Shown in pieces: positions 19,731-28,947 of a stretch of DNA of 64,000 nt (its first letter is position 1; the number at the start of each line of letters is the position of its first letter). The notes below the pieces were generated by a model. It made no database searches. It saw nothing but the letters and a program-made list of their open reading frames with translations, and was not told where the DNA came from. The DNA is from Pseudomonas brassicacearum. Lineage in GTDB: Bacteria; Pseudomonadota; Gammaproteobacteria; Pseudomonadales; Pseudomonadaceae. The DNA lies in assembly GCF_009601685.2 (NCBI RefSeq), contig NZ_CP045701.2:992001-1056000 (forward strand), given 5' to 3'. A program made the position numbers and the translations under genes.

Positions 19731-19779
19731 AAGGCTGTCGGGGATCTGCCGCCTCGCGGCATCTACCGACGGCCTTTTA
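19731..19779 (+). terminator. Rho-independent terminator between toxin-like gene and partner
   Basis: AAGGCTGTCGG pairs with CCGACGGCCTT (11 bp with one G-T pair) around an internal GCCGC/GCGGC hairpin, followed by TTTT. It lies in the 110-bp gap, so the downstream gene is probably expressed by read-through or from its own promoter. Confidence 0.7.
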
Positions 19780-19794
19780 GCTTGGTAACCGATC

Positions 19795-20703
19795 ATGTTT
19801 GATTTCTTGTTGGATAAGAAGAGTGTTTCTTCGTTGAAAGAGTACATAGGTTTTTTGAACGACCTGCCCGTCGTCTTGGATGAGATCAAGCGTTTTTCGG
19901 ATTCTTTCCAACGGTCGGGCCATGCGATGATGACCCCGCCTGATGCGCAGGCGCTGACTCGGGCGGCCGTCGCCAATGAAAGTCGTTGGCGAGCGATTCT
20001 CATGGTTGTTCCTTCATTGGCGACAATGGGGCGTCATCTGGTCGCCGAGACCGATACGTTTACGCAAGAATTTGCACAGGTGGCTCAGCACACTGCCGGT
20101 GCTGCGGGTCGTGTGCCGATGCAAAATGTCGACCCCGTGCGCTTCACCCCCATCAACGCCGGTCAACAGGGCACCAACCGTCCGCCCGACGTCTTGTATC
20201 TGATCAACAATCTCTGCTTGCGCCTGGATCAATGCGCGAAGGTCGCGGCGCATTTCAAGACGTTGATTATTGAGGTTTCCCAGACGATCCACAGTATTTT
20301 CGTGCGCTTCATCGACTCATTGGCATTGAGGTTGTGCATCTGTGATGCGCCTGTCTCAAAGATCGAGGCTTACTACAGCCTCGGGCGAATAGGCTTGCCG
20401 AATATGCCGTACGACACGGGCAGTTATTATTCCCAAGAGCAACGACGGGAAAAAGCCAGGGAACATTTGAAAATTTTGGGTGAGATCTATGTGCGGGCCA
20501 TTTCAGCCGGTAACAATTTCGCCGATTTTTGTCATCGCCTGAACCATTTCCTGACCTGCGTTAAGGTTGAGCTTCAATCCAACGATCCGCAGCGCAGCCT
20601 GCGACGAGCGAAAAGTTCGATGGCGCAAGTCGCTTATCCGTTGCAAGAACTGGATGTCATGGTAAGCGCCTTGGAGCGTCTTTCTCCCAAATACCAGTCA
20701 TGA
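19795..20703 (+). CDS. Unrecognised 302-residue protein beside the toxin-like gene
   Basis: I do not recognise a family. The protein is predicted largely helical and has no signal peptide or clear membrane span. It contains a leucine-rich helical stretch (LYLINNLCLRLDQCAKVAAHF, about 135-155, with a moderately hydrophobic helix IHSIFVRFIDSLALRLCI near 172-189), a loop with YSLGRIGLPNMPYDTGSYYS, and a C-terminal coiled-coil-like segment ending ALERLSPKYQS. It follows the toxin-like gene in the same direction and is closed by a strong terminator. Its job could be a third toxin component, chaperone or immunity factor, but nothing in the sequence decides this. The start ATG has only a weak upstream GGTAA. 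Confidence 0.7.
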   Translation: MFDFLLDKKSVSSLKEYIGFLNDLPVVLDEIKRFSDSFQRSGHAMMTPPDAQALTRAAVANESRWRAILMVVPSLATMGRHLVAETDTFTQEFAQVAQHTAGAAGRVPMQNVDPVRFTPINAGQQGTNRPPDVLYLINNLCLRLDQCAKVAAHFKTLIIEVSQTIHSIFVRFIDSLALRLCICDAPVSKIEAYYSLGRIGLPNMPYDTGSYYSQEQRREKAREHLKILGEIYVRAISAGNNFADFCHRLNHFLTCVKVELQSNDPQRSLRRAKSSMAQVAYPLQELDVMVSALERLSPKYQS

Positions 20704-20731
20704 AAAAGCCCGTGACGCTGTCACGGGCTTT
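20703..20731. terminator. Bidirectional intrinsic terminator
   Basis: AAAGCCCGTGAC-GCT-GTCACGGGCTTT, a perfect stem with A-tract on one side and T-tract on the other, lies between the converging ends of the 302-residue gene and speC and can serve both strands. Confidence 0.9.
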
Positions 20732-20751
20732 CGACTTCAAGCGTTCAGCAG

Positions 20752-21915
20752 TTACACGTAGAACGACTTCAACGGCGGAAAGCCATTGAATTCCACCGCG
20801 CTATAGCTGGTGGTATAGGCACCGGTCGACAGCCAGTACAGGCGATCCCCAATGGCCAGGTTCAACGGCAAACCATACTTGTAGTTTTCATACATGATGT
20901 CAGCGCTGTCGCAGGTAGGCCCGGCGATCACCACTTCTTCCATCTCGCCTTTCTTCTCGGTCCAGATCGGAAACTTGATGGCTTCGTCCATGGTTTCGAT
21001 CAGGCCGGAGAACTTGCCCACATCCGTGTACACCCAACGCTCGACGGCGGTACGGGACTTACGCGCCACCAGCACCACTTCGCTGACCAGGATACCGGCG
21101 TTGGCGATCAACGAACGGCCCGGCTCCAGGATGATTTCCGGCAGGTCGTCGCCGAAGTCTTCCTTGAGGAAACGGATGATTTCCTCAGCGTAGGTTTCCA
21201 GGCTGTTGGTGCGGGTGATGTAGTTGGCCGGGAAGCCACCACCCATGTTGATCAGCTTCAGGACGATGCCGTCTTCTTCCTTCAGGCGTTCGAAGATTAC
21301 CTTGACCTTGGCGATCGCCGCGTCCCAGACGCTGATGTCGCGCTGTTGCGAGCCGACGTGGAACGAAATGCCGTACGGCACCAGGCCCAGGTCGCGGGCC
21401 AGGATCAGCAGGTCCATGGCCATGTCGGTCTGGCAGCCGAACTTGCGCGACAACGGCCAGTCAGCGGTGGTCGAGCCTTCGGTGAGGATCCGTACATAGA
21501 CTTTCGAGCCCGGTGCGGCCTTGGCGATGTTACGCAGGTCGGCTTCGGAGTCGGTGGCATACAGGCGCACGCCCTTCTCGTAGAAGTAGCGAATGTCGCG
21601 GGATTTCTTGATGGTGTTGCCGTAGCTGATCTGATCCGGGCCGACGCCACGGCTCATGACCTTATCCAGCTCATAGATCGAGGCGATGTCGAAGTTCGAG
21701 CCTTTATCCTTGAGCAGGTCGATGATTTCCACCGCCGGGTTGGCCTTGACGGCGTAGTAGACCTTGGCGAATTCGAAACCGGCGCGCAGGTCGTCATAGG
21801 CCTTGGAGATCATCGCGGTGTCGATCACCACGAACGGGGTTTCCTGCTTGTCGGCGAACGCTTTCATTCTCTGGAAGGTTTCGCGCGCGAAATAATCTTC
21901 GACCTGGATCGACAT
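20752..21915 (-). CDS. speC: SpeC, ornithine decarboxylase (fold III, alanine-racemase type)
   Basis: A 387-residue PLP enzyme that makes putrescine from ornithine. It has the PLP lysine Lys57 in YYAVKANP, the HVGSQQ histidine motif, the GGGFP glycine loop, the EPGRSL phosphate-binding motif and the active-site cysteine motif GPTCDSADIM. This is the eukaryote-like short form also found as PA4519. I chose ATG 21915 because AGGAG lies 7 bp upstream; a start 7 codons earlier lacks such a site. The AGGAG overlaps the stop codon of a 62-codon upstream ORF. Lysine decarboxylase activity is also possible in this family. Confidence 0.93.
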   Translation of the reverse strand: MSIQVEDYFARETFQRMKAFADKQETPFVVIDTAMISKAYDDLRAGFEFAKVYYAVKANPAVEIIDLLKDKGSNFDIASIYELDKVMSRGVGPDQISYGNTIKKSRDIRYFYEKGVRLYATDSEADLRNIAKAAPGSKVYVRILTEGSTTADWPLSRKFGCQTDMAMDLLILARDLGLVPYGISFHVGSQQRDISVWDAAIAKVKVIFERLKEEDGIVLKLINMGGGFPANYITRTNSLETYAEEIIRFLKEDFGDDLPEIILEPGRSLIANAGILVSEVVLVARKSRTAVERWVYTDVGKFSGLIETMDEAIKFPIWTEKKGEMEEVVIAGPTCDSADIMYENYKYGLPLNLAIGDRLYWLSTGAYTTSYSAVEFNGFPPLKSFYV

Positions 21916-21926
21916 ACTTGGGACTC

Positions 21927-22115
21927 CTACTGGCAAACATCAGGATCAATGGGTGTGAGGGCAAGCAGCCCCCGTGAACGTCCTCCGTATCCCCACTTTG
22001 GTTCGCCTACTTCCCAAGGCATGTCGCCGAAAGCAAAAAGGCCATGGGACGCTTGATTCCCTTGGCCTTGCTGTCTCGTCGTCAGTACTTGAGCCGGATG
22101 GATCGTTTCCAGCAT
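21927..22115 (-). CDS. Upstream ORF (62 codons) in the speC leader
   Basis: The frame starts ATG-CTG-GAA at 22115 and runs MLETIHPAQVLTTRQQGQG... to ...LTPIDPDVCQ. Its TAG stop overlaps the AGGAG of speC, 11 bp before the speC ATG. A promoter-like TTGATC-N17-TAAAGT ends 15 bp before the uORF ATG, so the transcript would start almost at the uORF. A terminator-like hairpin lies inside its coding sequence. No Shine-Dalgarno is seen, as in leaderless starts. The arrangement recalls leader peptides that control polyamine genes (E. coli speFL). Whether it is translated is inference. Confidence 0.45.
   Translation of the reverse strand: MLETIHPAQVLTTRQQGQGNQASHGLFAFGDMPWEVGEPKWGYGGRSRGLLALTPIDPDVCQ
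22035..22069 (-). terminator. Terminator-like hairpin inside the speC leader
   Basis: Read on the minus strand, AAGGCCAAGGGA pairs with TCCCATGGCCTT (12 bp, one mismatch) around an 8-nt loop and runs into TTTTTG. It lies about 120 nt upstream of the speC start, within the upstream ORF, so it could be an attenuator. Confidence 0.6.
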
Positions 22116-22130
22116 GGACGTTCGGCGCGA

Positions 22131-22159
22131 ACTTTAGGGCGTGAGGGGCCTGAGATCAA
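22131..22159 (-). promoter_or_regulatory. Candidate sigma-70 promoter of speC
   Basis: On the minus strand, TTGATC (22159-22154) is separated by 17 bp from TAAAGT (22136-22131). Both hexamers match consensus at 4 of 6 bases. The implied start site lies just before the ATG of the upstream ORF. Confidence 0.45.
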
Positions 22160-22283
22160 CTAAAAATGTCGCGTTTTTGCACTCATTCGTCGTGCGGTGC
22201 GCGACAGCTCCTGATGTAACCGACCTGCGTGACAGATTGATGTTCCCCTGGATTGGTATTCGACCTTGCTCAATATGGCTTTT

Positions 22284-22323
22284 GCCTTTGTGGCGAGGGA
22301 GCAAGCTCCCTCGCCACAAAGGC
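22284..22323. repeat. Perfect 19-bp inverted repeat (REP-like)
   Basis: GCCTTTGTGGCGAGGGAGC and its complement are separated by AA only, 12 bp beyond the end of the OpuC-like ATPase gene. It resembles the GGCGAGGGAGCAAGCTCCCTCGCC type of Pseudomonas REP and may act as its transcription end. Confidence 0.85.
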
Positions 22324-22335
22324 AGTCGTGGCCGA

Positions 22336-23493
22336 TCAGGCCGACGCAGTCTCCGCCGGCGAGACAATGCTGGTCTTGCCCCCACGAGAGCGCCCCGAGC
22401 TCAGGTACTCGGCAATCGATTCCTGCGTCACCTCGCCGAGGAATACCCGCTCGGCATCCATCACCGGCAGCCACGAACGGTTGAACTCGTACATGCGCGA
22501 CAACAGGATCCGCAGGTGTTCATCGTAAGCCGCTGTGGCGTTGAATTTGCTCAGGTACTGCGAGCAGGCGCCGGTCTGACGGTGCAGGTCGCGACGTCTT
22601 ACAAAGCCCAGGGCCTTGTTCTCGGAGCAGGTCACCACCAGGTAGCGACGGTCATGTTCGTCCATCAGTTCCAGTGCCTCGCCCACCGGTGTCTCGGGGC
22701 TGACTGACGGGGCGTTGTCGGCCGCATCTTCGGCCTTGACCAGCAGCAGGCGCTTGAGCGTGCTGTCCTGGCCGACGAAGCTGCTGACGAACTCGTCGGC
22801 CGGATGCGCCAGCAGCGTGTCCGGGTGATCGAACTGGATCAGTTTGCCGGCGCGGAAGATCGCAATCTTGTCCCCCAGCTTGATCGCTTCGTCGATGTCG
22901 TGGCTGACCATGATCACGGTCTTGTTCAGCGCCCGCTGCATTTCGAAAAACTCGTTCTGGATCATCTCGCGGTTGATCGGGTCCACCGCGCCGAAGGGTT
23001 CGTCCATCAGCAGCAGCGGCGCATCGGCCGCCAGGGCGCGGATCACACCGATCCGCTGCTGCTGGCCGCCGGAGAGTTCACGCGGGTAGCGATGCAGGTA
23101 CTGCTTGGGTTCGAGCTTGATCATGCTCATCAATTCGCGGGCGCGGTCGTGGCTCTTCTGCTTGTCCCAGCCGAGCAGGCGCGGGACCACGGTGATGTTT
23201 TCCTCGATGGTCATGTTCGGAAACAGGCCGATCTGCTGGATCACATAGCCGATGTTGCGGCGCAGGGTCACTTCGTCCAGGCCGGTGGTGTCTTCACCGT
23301 TGATCAACACCTTGCCCGAGGTGGGCGCGATCAGGCGGTTGATCATCTTCAGCGTGGTGCTTTTGCCACAGCCCGATGGCCCGAGGAACACGCAGATCTC
23401 GCCTTCGTTGACGGTCAGGCTCACCGAGTCCACGGCCTTGACGTCCTTGCCGTTGCTCTTGAAGGTTTTGCTGAGGTTTTGAAGTTCGATCAT
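22336..23493 (-). CDS. OpuC-type osmoprotectant ABC transporter, ATP-binding subunit with CBS domains
   Basis: The 385-residue protein begins MIELQNLSKTF. It has Walker A GPSGCGKST (about 36-44), signature LSGGQQQR, Walker B LLLMDEPFGAVD and the switch histidine SHDIDEA. From about residue 250 there is a tandem CBS pair (SPETPVGEALELMDEHDRRY, then FNRSWLPVMDAERVFLGEVT), as in OpuCA/ProV-type ATPases, where CBS modules sense ionic strength. The ATG overlaps the preceding permease stop by 4 bp (ATGA), which fixes the start. It is last in a four-gene operon for glycine betaine, choline, carnitine or related compounds. Confidence 0.93.
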   Translation of the reverse strand: MIELQNLSKTFKSNGKDVKAVDSVSLTVNEGEICVFLGPSGCGKSTTLKMINRLIAPTSGKVLINGEDTTGLDEVTLRRNIGYVIQQIGLFPNMTIEENITVVPRLLGWDKQKSHDRARELMSMIKLEPKQYLHRYPRELSGGQQQRIGVIRALAADAPLLLMDEPFGAVDPINREMIQNEFFEMQRALNKTVIMVSHDIDEAIKLGDKIAIFRAGKLIQFDHPDTLLAHPADEFVSSFVGQDSTLKRLLLVKAEDAADNAPSVSPETPVGEALELMDEHDRRYLVVTCSENKALGFVRRRDLHRQTGACSQYLSKFNATAAYDEHLRILLSRMYEFNRSWLPVMDAERVFLGEVTQESIAEYLSSGRSRGGKTSIVSPAETASA

Positions 23494-24143
23494 TTCAGTA
23501 ATCCTTTTGGGGTCAGCGAACGTTGCAGCCATTGCAGAAGCAGGTCGGCGAAGATGGCCAGGAGACTGACCAGCACGGCGCCGACGATCAGCATCGACAT
23601 GTCGCTGCGGCTGATGGAAGCGAGGATGAGTACGCCCAGGCCACCGGCGCCGATGGTGGCGGCGATGGTCATGACACCGATGTTCATGACCACGGCGGTG
23701 CGCACGCCGGCCAGGATCACCGGCACGGCGATGGGCAGTTCGACCATGCGCAGGCGCTGGCCGAAGGTCATGCCGATGCCGCGAGCGGCTTCACGGATGC
23801 CCGGTTCGACGCCGGTCAGGGCCAGGTAGGTGTTGCGCATGATCGGCAACAGGGAATAGAGGAACACGGCGGTGATCGCCGGCATCGGCCCCAGGCCCTG
23901 GCCGAATGTGGAATAGACCGGCAGCAGCAGGCCGAACAAGGCGATTGATGGAATGGTCAGCAGCACCGTGGCGCTGGCCTGCAATGGGCCGGCGAGCGTC
24001 GGGAAGCGGGTCATGAAAATGCCCAGCGGTACGCCGACCAAGATCGCCAGGGTCACGGCGATGCCCACCAGGGTGATGTGCTGCCAGGTCAGGTGCAGCA
24101 CCAGCGGCCAGTCCAGATGGGAAAAGGCGTCAAGAAAATCCAT
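23490..24143 (-). CDS. OpuC-type ABC transporter permease
   Basis: A 217-residue inner-membrane permease with about six hydrophobic segments and the coupling motif EAARGIGMTFGQRLRMVELPIAVPVILAG split around the EAA loop (about 138-165). It belongs to the BPD_transp_1 family as found in OpuCB/OpuCD and YehW/YehY. It starts after GGAGG 8 bp upstream and lies 15 bp downstream of the binding-protein gene. It pairs with the permease at 25088-25804 to form a heterodimeric channel. Confidence 0.92.
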   Translation of the reverse strand: MDFLDAFSHLDWPLVLHLTWQHITLVGIAVTLAILVGVPLGIFMTRFPTLAGPLQASATVLLTIPSIALFGLLLPVYSTFGQGLGPMPAITAVFLYSLLPIMRNTYLALTGVEPGIREAARGIGMTFGQRLRMVELPIAVPVILAGVRTAVVMNIGVMTIAATIGAGGLGVLILASISRSDMSMLIVGAVLVSLLAIFADLLLQWLQRSLTPKGLLK

Positions 24144-24158
24144 GGCTTTTCCTCCAGG

Positions 24159-25061
24159 TCATTGGGTTGAGAGCAGCGAATGCTGGCGCAGGAAATCGGC
24201 GGCAACGGCCGAAGGGCTTTCGTGGTTGACGTCCACGCGGGCGTTGAGCTGGCGCATGGTTTCATCGTCAAACAATTCGGCCAGGGGTTTGAGCTGCGCG
24301 GCCAATTGCGGATTTGCATCCAGAGTCGTCTGGCGCACCACGGGCGCGGCGGTGTAGTCCGGGAAGTATTGCTTGTCGTCTTCCAGCAGTTTGAGTTTGA
24401 ACGCGCTCAAGCGCCCGTCGGTGGTGTACACCAGCCCGGCGAATACTTGGCCGTTGCGCAGGGCGGTATAGACCAGGCCCGCGTCCATTTGCCGGATGTT
24501 TTCGCGGGTCAGGTTCATGCCGTACAGCTTGACCATGCCATCCAGCCCGTCGGAACGGTTGGCGAACTCGGTGTCCAGGGCCACCAGGTGATTTTCATCG
24601 GCCTCGGCCTGTAACACAGTGTTCAATTGGCTGATGGTGTTGATCTGTGGATATTGCTGGGCGATTTTCTCCGGCAAGGCCAGGGCATAGGTGTTGCTGA
24701 ATTTCGACGGCGTCAGCCAGGTCAGGCCTTTTTTTGCGTCGATTTCTTTCACCCGGGCGTAGGACTGCGCGCTGTCGAGTTTCTCCGTGATGTGGTTGTA
24801 GGACACCAGCGAGACGCCGGTGTATTCCCAGAGCAGGTCCAGTTGACCACTCTCCTGGGCGCTACGGGCCAGGTTGCTGCCAAGTCCGCCGGTGATCTGC
24901 GCGTCGTAGCCTTTGCCACGCAGGTATTGCGCAGTGATTTCTGCCAGCAGCGTCTGCTCGGTGAACACTCGGGCGCCGAGGCGAATCAGCGGTTTTTCAG
25001 CGGCCTGGGCGAATCCTGCGAACAGCAGGACGCAGCCCAGTATCAAGCTCAACTTCTTCAT
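24159..25061 (-). CDS. OpuC-type substrate-binding protein (OpuAC family)
   Basis: The 300-residue periplasmic protein has a clear signal peptide (KKLSLILGCVLLFAGFAQAA, residues 2-21) without a lipobox cysteine. The OpuAC fold follows, with the typical start RLGARVFTEQTLLAEI and the GLVYTDGRL-like C-lobe segment (AGLVYTTDGRL). It binds quaternary ammonium osmolytes or related compounds; aromatic cage residues were not assigned by eye. It lies between the two permease genes of the operon. Confidence 0.92.
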   Translation of the reverse strand: MKKLSLILGCVLLFAGFAQAAEKPLIRLGARVFTEQTLLAEITAQYLRGKGYDAQITGGLGSNLARSAQESGQLDLLWEYTGVSLVSYNHITEKLDSAQSYARVKEIDAKKGLTWLTPSKFSNTYALALPEKIAQQYPQINTISQLNTVLQAEADENHLVALDTEFANRSDGLDGMVKLYGMNLTRENIRQMDAGLVYTALRNGQVFAGLVYTTDGRLSAFKLKLLEDDKQYFPDYTAAPVVRQTTLDANPQLAAQLKPLAELFDDETMRQLNARVDVNHESPSAVAADFLRQHSLLSTQ

Positions 25062-25087
25062 AAACGATTTCCTTTATCCAGCCGGGC

Positions 25088-25804
25088 TTATGACGGTCGT
25101 AGACCGCGTTCCAGCCAGAGACGGCTGGCCAGTGTCACCAGGCCGTCGAGCAGCAACGCCAGCAGAGCGGTGCAAACCGCGCCGAGCAGCAGTTGCGGCT
25201 GATTGTTCAAGGCGATGCCAGGGAAGATCAGGCTGCCGAGGCTGTTGGCGCCGATCAGGAATGCCAGGGGGGCAGTGCCGACGTTGATCGCCAGCGCCAC
25301 GCGCACACCACCGACGATGATCGGCACGGCATTGGGCAACTCGACTCTCCACAGCACCTGGCGCGGGGTCATGCCGATGCCGACGGCGGCTTCCTTGAGG
25401 GAGCCCTGGACATTTTTCAGGCCTTCGTAGGTGTTGCGCACGATGGGCAGCAGCGAGGCGAGGAACAGGGCGAAGATGGCGGGCCCGCTGCCGATACCCA
25501 GGAAGCCCAGGGCGATGGCCAGCACGGCCAGGGGCGGCACGGTGTTGCCGACGTTGAAGACTTGCATGAAGCGCTCGGCGCGCCCGACCATCGCGGGGCG
25601 GCTGAGGGCGATGCCGGCGGGGATGCCCACGATCAGGGCTGCCAACATGGACGCCACAACGAGCATCAGGTGAGCTTGCAGGTAAAACAGTAGATCGTCG
25701 TGGTAACGCTCAATCGTATCGATACCGATCCAATAGACCAGCAGGGCCAGGAGAGCGACGACGATCGCGCCCCCTGTCAGCCCTTTGCCATAGCGGATAG
25801 CCAC
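25088..25804 (-). CDS. OpuC-type ABC transporter permease (first gene of operon)
   Basis: A 238-residue permease, hydrophobic throughout, with the EAA-type loop KEAAVGIGMTPRQVLWRVEL (about 150-169). I chose GTG 25804 (reading VAIRYGKGL) because AAGGAG lies 7 bp upstream. A longer open frame to 26083 encodes no membrane or family-like sequence and is probably untranslated. It is first in the four-gene operon permease-binding protein-permease-ATPase. This is the reverse of the opuCA-CB-CC-CD order, but I recall it for a P. putida cassette near prfC. Confidence 0.88.
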   Translation of the reverse strand: MAIRYGKGLTGGAIVVALLALLVYWIGIDTIERYHDDLLFYLQAHLMLVVASMLAALIVGIPAGIALSRPAMVGRAERFMQVFNVGNTVPPLAVLAIALGFLGIGSGPAIFALFLASLLPIVRNTYEGLKNVQGSLKEAAVGIGMTPRQVLWRVELPNAVPIIVGGVRVALAINVGTAPLAFLIGANSLGSLIFPGIALNNQPQLLLGAVCTALLALLLDGLVTLASRLWLERGLRPS

Positions 25805-26090
25805 AGGCGGACTCCTTTGTATTTCAGTCGGCGCGCGCTTTCCCGTGCGGCAAACCGTCAGGTCGCCGGGAAAACGTTCGCGAGAAGCAGCTCTGTTCAG
25901 TGCCGGTAAAACGGCCTGTAAATTGAGCCATGAGCGCAGCCTCGTCAGGCTAACTTGCTGATTTTGCAGACCCTGACGAACAGCCGTGTCAGGGTGGTGG
26001 ACGTCTTCACGGGGCGAAAGGTTCCCACGTAAGGGGGCATTTGGCCACCCCGAATGTGCCCAATGGTTCGGTTCCTGGCGCAAGTTGAGC

Positions 26091-26096
26091 TATAAT
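26091..26096 (+). promoter_or_regulatory. -10 element of the prfC promoter
   Basis: A perfect TATAAT lies 39 bp upstream of the prfC start. The -35 region is poor (no hexamer close to TTGACA at 16-18 bp). The remainder of the 330-bp gap (25805-26134) between the divergent operons shows no gene. Confidence 0.6.
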
Positions 26097-26134
26097 CGCC
26101 GCCCTTTTTTGAATCACCTGCCAGGCGATTTCCC

Positions 26135-27718
<1,584 letters not shown>

Positions 27719-27737
27719 GCGCTGAGCGTTGAAACCG

Positions 27738-27768
27738 AAACCCCGTTGCGAAAGCTGCGGGGTTTTTT
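27738..27768 (+). terminator. Intrinsic terminator of prfC
   Basis: AAACCCCG and CGGGGTTT form a stem around a 12-nt loop, followed by a run of T, 20 bp after the prfC stop. Confidence 0.9.
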
Positions 27769-27804
27769 ATGGCTTGTCCCGTGTCCTGAACATAAATAAT
27801 TCAC

Positions 27805-28445
27805 TGTGGGAGCGAGCCTGCTCGCGAAAGCGGTGGGTCAGTGTGCCTGGATGTTGGATGTACTGGCGCCATCGCGGGCAAGCCTTGCTCCCACAGTGGA
27901 TCTTCAGTGGGCCAGAAACGGGTGTTAGGCACCGTTTCCTCTGTGGGAGCAAAGCTTGCTCGCGATAGCGGCGGGTCAGCTTGCCTGGATGTTGGGTGTG
28001 CCGCCGCCATCGCGGGCAAGCCTTGCTCCCACAGTGGATCTTCAGTGGGCAAGAAACGTGTGTTAGGCACCGTTTCCTCTGTGGGAGCAAAGCTTGCTCG
28101 CGATAGCGGCGGGTCAGCTTGCCTGGATGTTGGGCGTGCCGCCGCCATCGCGGGCAAGCCTTGCTCCCACAGTGGATCTTCAGTGGGCCAGAAACCTGTG
28201 TTAGGCACCGTTTCCTCTGTGGGAGCAAAGCTTGCTCGCGATAGCGGCGGGTCAGCTTGCCTGGATGTTGGGTGTGCCGCCGCCATCGCGGGCAAGCCTT
28301 GCTCCCACAGTGGATCTTCAGTGGGCAAGAAACGTGTGTTCGGCACCGTTTCCTGTGGGAGCAAAGCTTGCTCGCGATAGCGGTGGGTCAGTGTGCCTGG
28401 ATGTTGGATGTACTGGCGCCATCGCGGGCAAGCCTTGCTCCCACA
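27805..28445. repeat. Tandem array of five REP doublets
   Basis: Five units begin at 27805, 27942, 28080, 28218 and 28354 (steps of 137, 138, 138 and 136 bp). Each unit has a left arm TGTGGGAGCAAAGCTTGCTC (GCGAGCCTGCTC in the first), about 48 bp containing GGATGTTGG, and a right arm GCAAGCCTTGCTCCCACA. A near-identical 48-bp linker (GTGGATCTTCAGTGGG...GTTAGGCACCG) separates the units. The long open frames across it on both strands are by-products of the repeat. Confidence 0.95.
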
Positions 28446-28615
28446 CTTTTGGGCGTTAGTTGCTTTGGAGATAAGTCTTATTCGAAACCAATCTGTCGGG
28501 CGGTGGCATTTATGGTGGTTTGGGAGCGTCTTATCTGGTGAACCGGCCTGTTCAGAACTAGATTTTCTTGAGCACCGTCAGGTCCCGGCTTTATCCGGAA
28601 AAGAAGGAATTGGCT

Positions 28616-28867
28616 ATGAACAAGCTGCTACGCATGATGTTTTTGCTGAAGGTGTTGGTGATGTTGTCGCTGGGCTCCACAGCGGCGTGGGCGGAGTGCG
28701 ATGAGCACGAGCAGCACGCGTCGAGTGGCTCGGTGGCGCAGGGTGAGTTGATGCTGGCCGCGACGGATGCGGACGCAGGTGATCCAGACGATGGCGAGGA
28801 TGATGATGGTTCGCCAATCGACACGCCGGATGACGATGAGGATGCGGAGGGCGATAGCCAGACGTAG
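28616..28867 (+). CDS. Small secreted acidic protein
   Basis: An 83-residue protein. A signal peptide (KLLRMMFLLKVLVMLSLGSTAAWA, residues 3-26 read in two parts) is followed by a mature part dominated by Asp and Glu (DADAGDPDDGEDDDGS, DTPDDDEDAEGDSQT). ATG 28616 has AAGGA 7 bp upstream, and a strong terminator follows 15 bp after the stop, so it forms a complete small transcription unit. No family is recognised. The acidic tail suggests cation binding or a disordered periplasmic protein; this is inference. Confidence 0.7.
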   Translation: MNKLLRMMFLLKVLVMLSLGSTAAWAECDEHEQHASSGSVAQGELMLAATDADAGDPDDGEDDDGSPIDTPDDDEDAEGDSQT

Positions 28868-28882
28868 ATTTCTGACCTAAAG

Positions 28883-28934
28883 AAAACCCCTCCAGCCCCA
28901 ACTGAGACTCAGTCGGGGTTGGAGGGGTTTTTTA
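28883..28934. terminator. Strong intrinsic terminator shared by the small acidic gene and dppF
   Basis: AAAACCCCTCCAGCCCC...CTGAG and CTCAGTCGGGGTTGGAGGGG form a stem of about 20 bp, with A-tract before and T-tract after, so it can work in both directions between converging genes. Confidence 0.92.
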
Positions 28935-28947
28935 TCGCAGGTACCTG

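Noticed and set aside
25805..26083. N-terminal extension of the first OpuC-type permease
   Set aside because: The extra 93 residues lack membrane or family character, and a GTG with AAGGAG at 25804 gives a normal-length permease.
27805..28445. Possible CRISPR array
   Set aside because: Units are about 138 bp, each internally palindromic with near-identical linkers rather than unique spacers, and no cas genes are near.
27767..28459. Long repetitive frames across the REP array on both strands
   Set aside because: They are produced by in-frame 138-bp repeats (138 is divisible by 3) and have no start signals; the DNA structure is the repeat itself.
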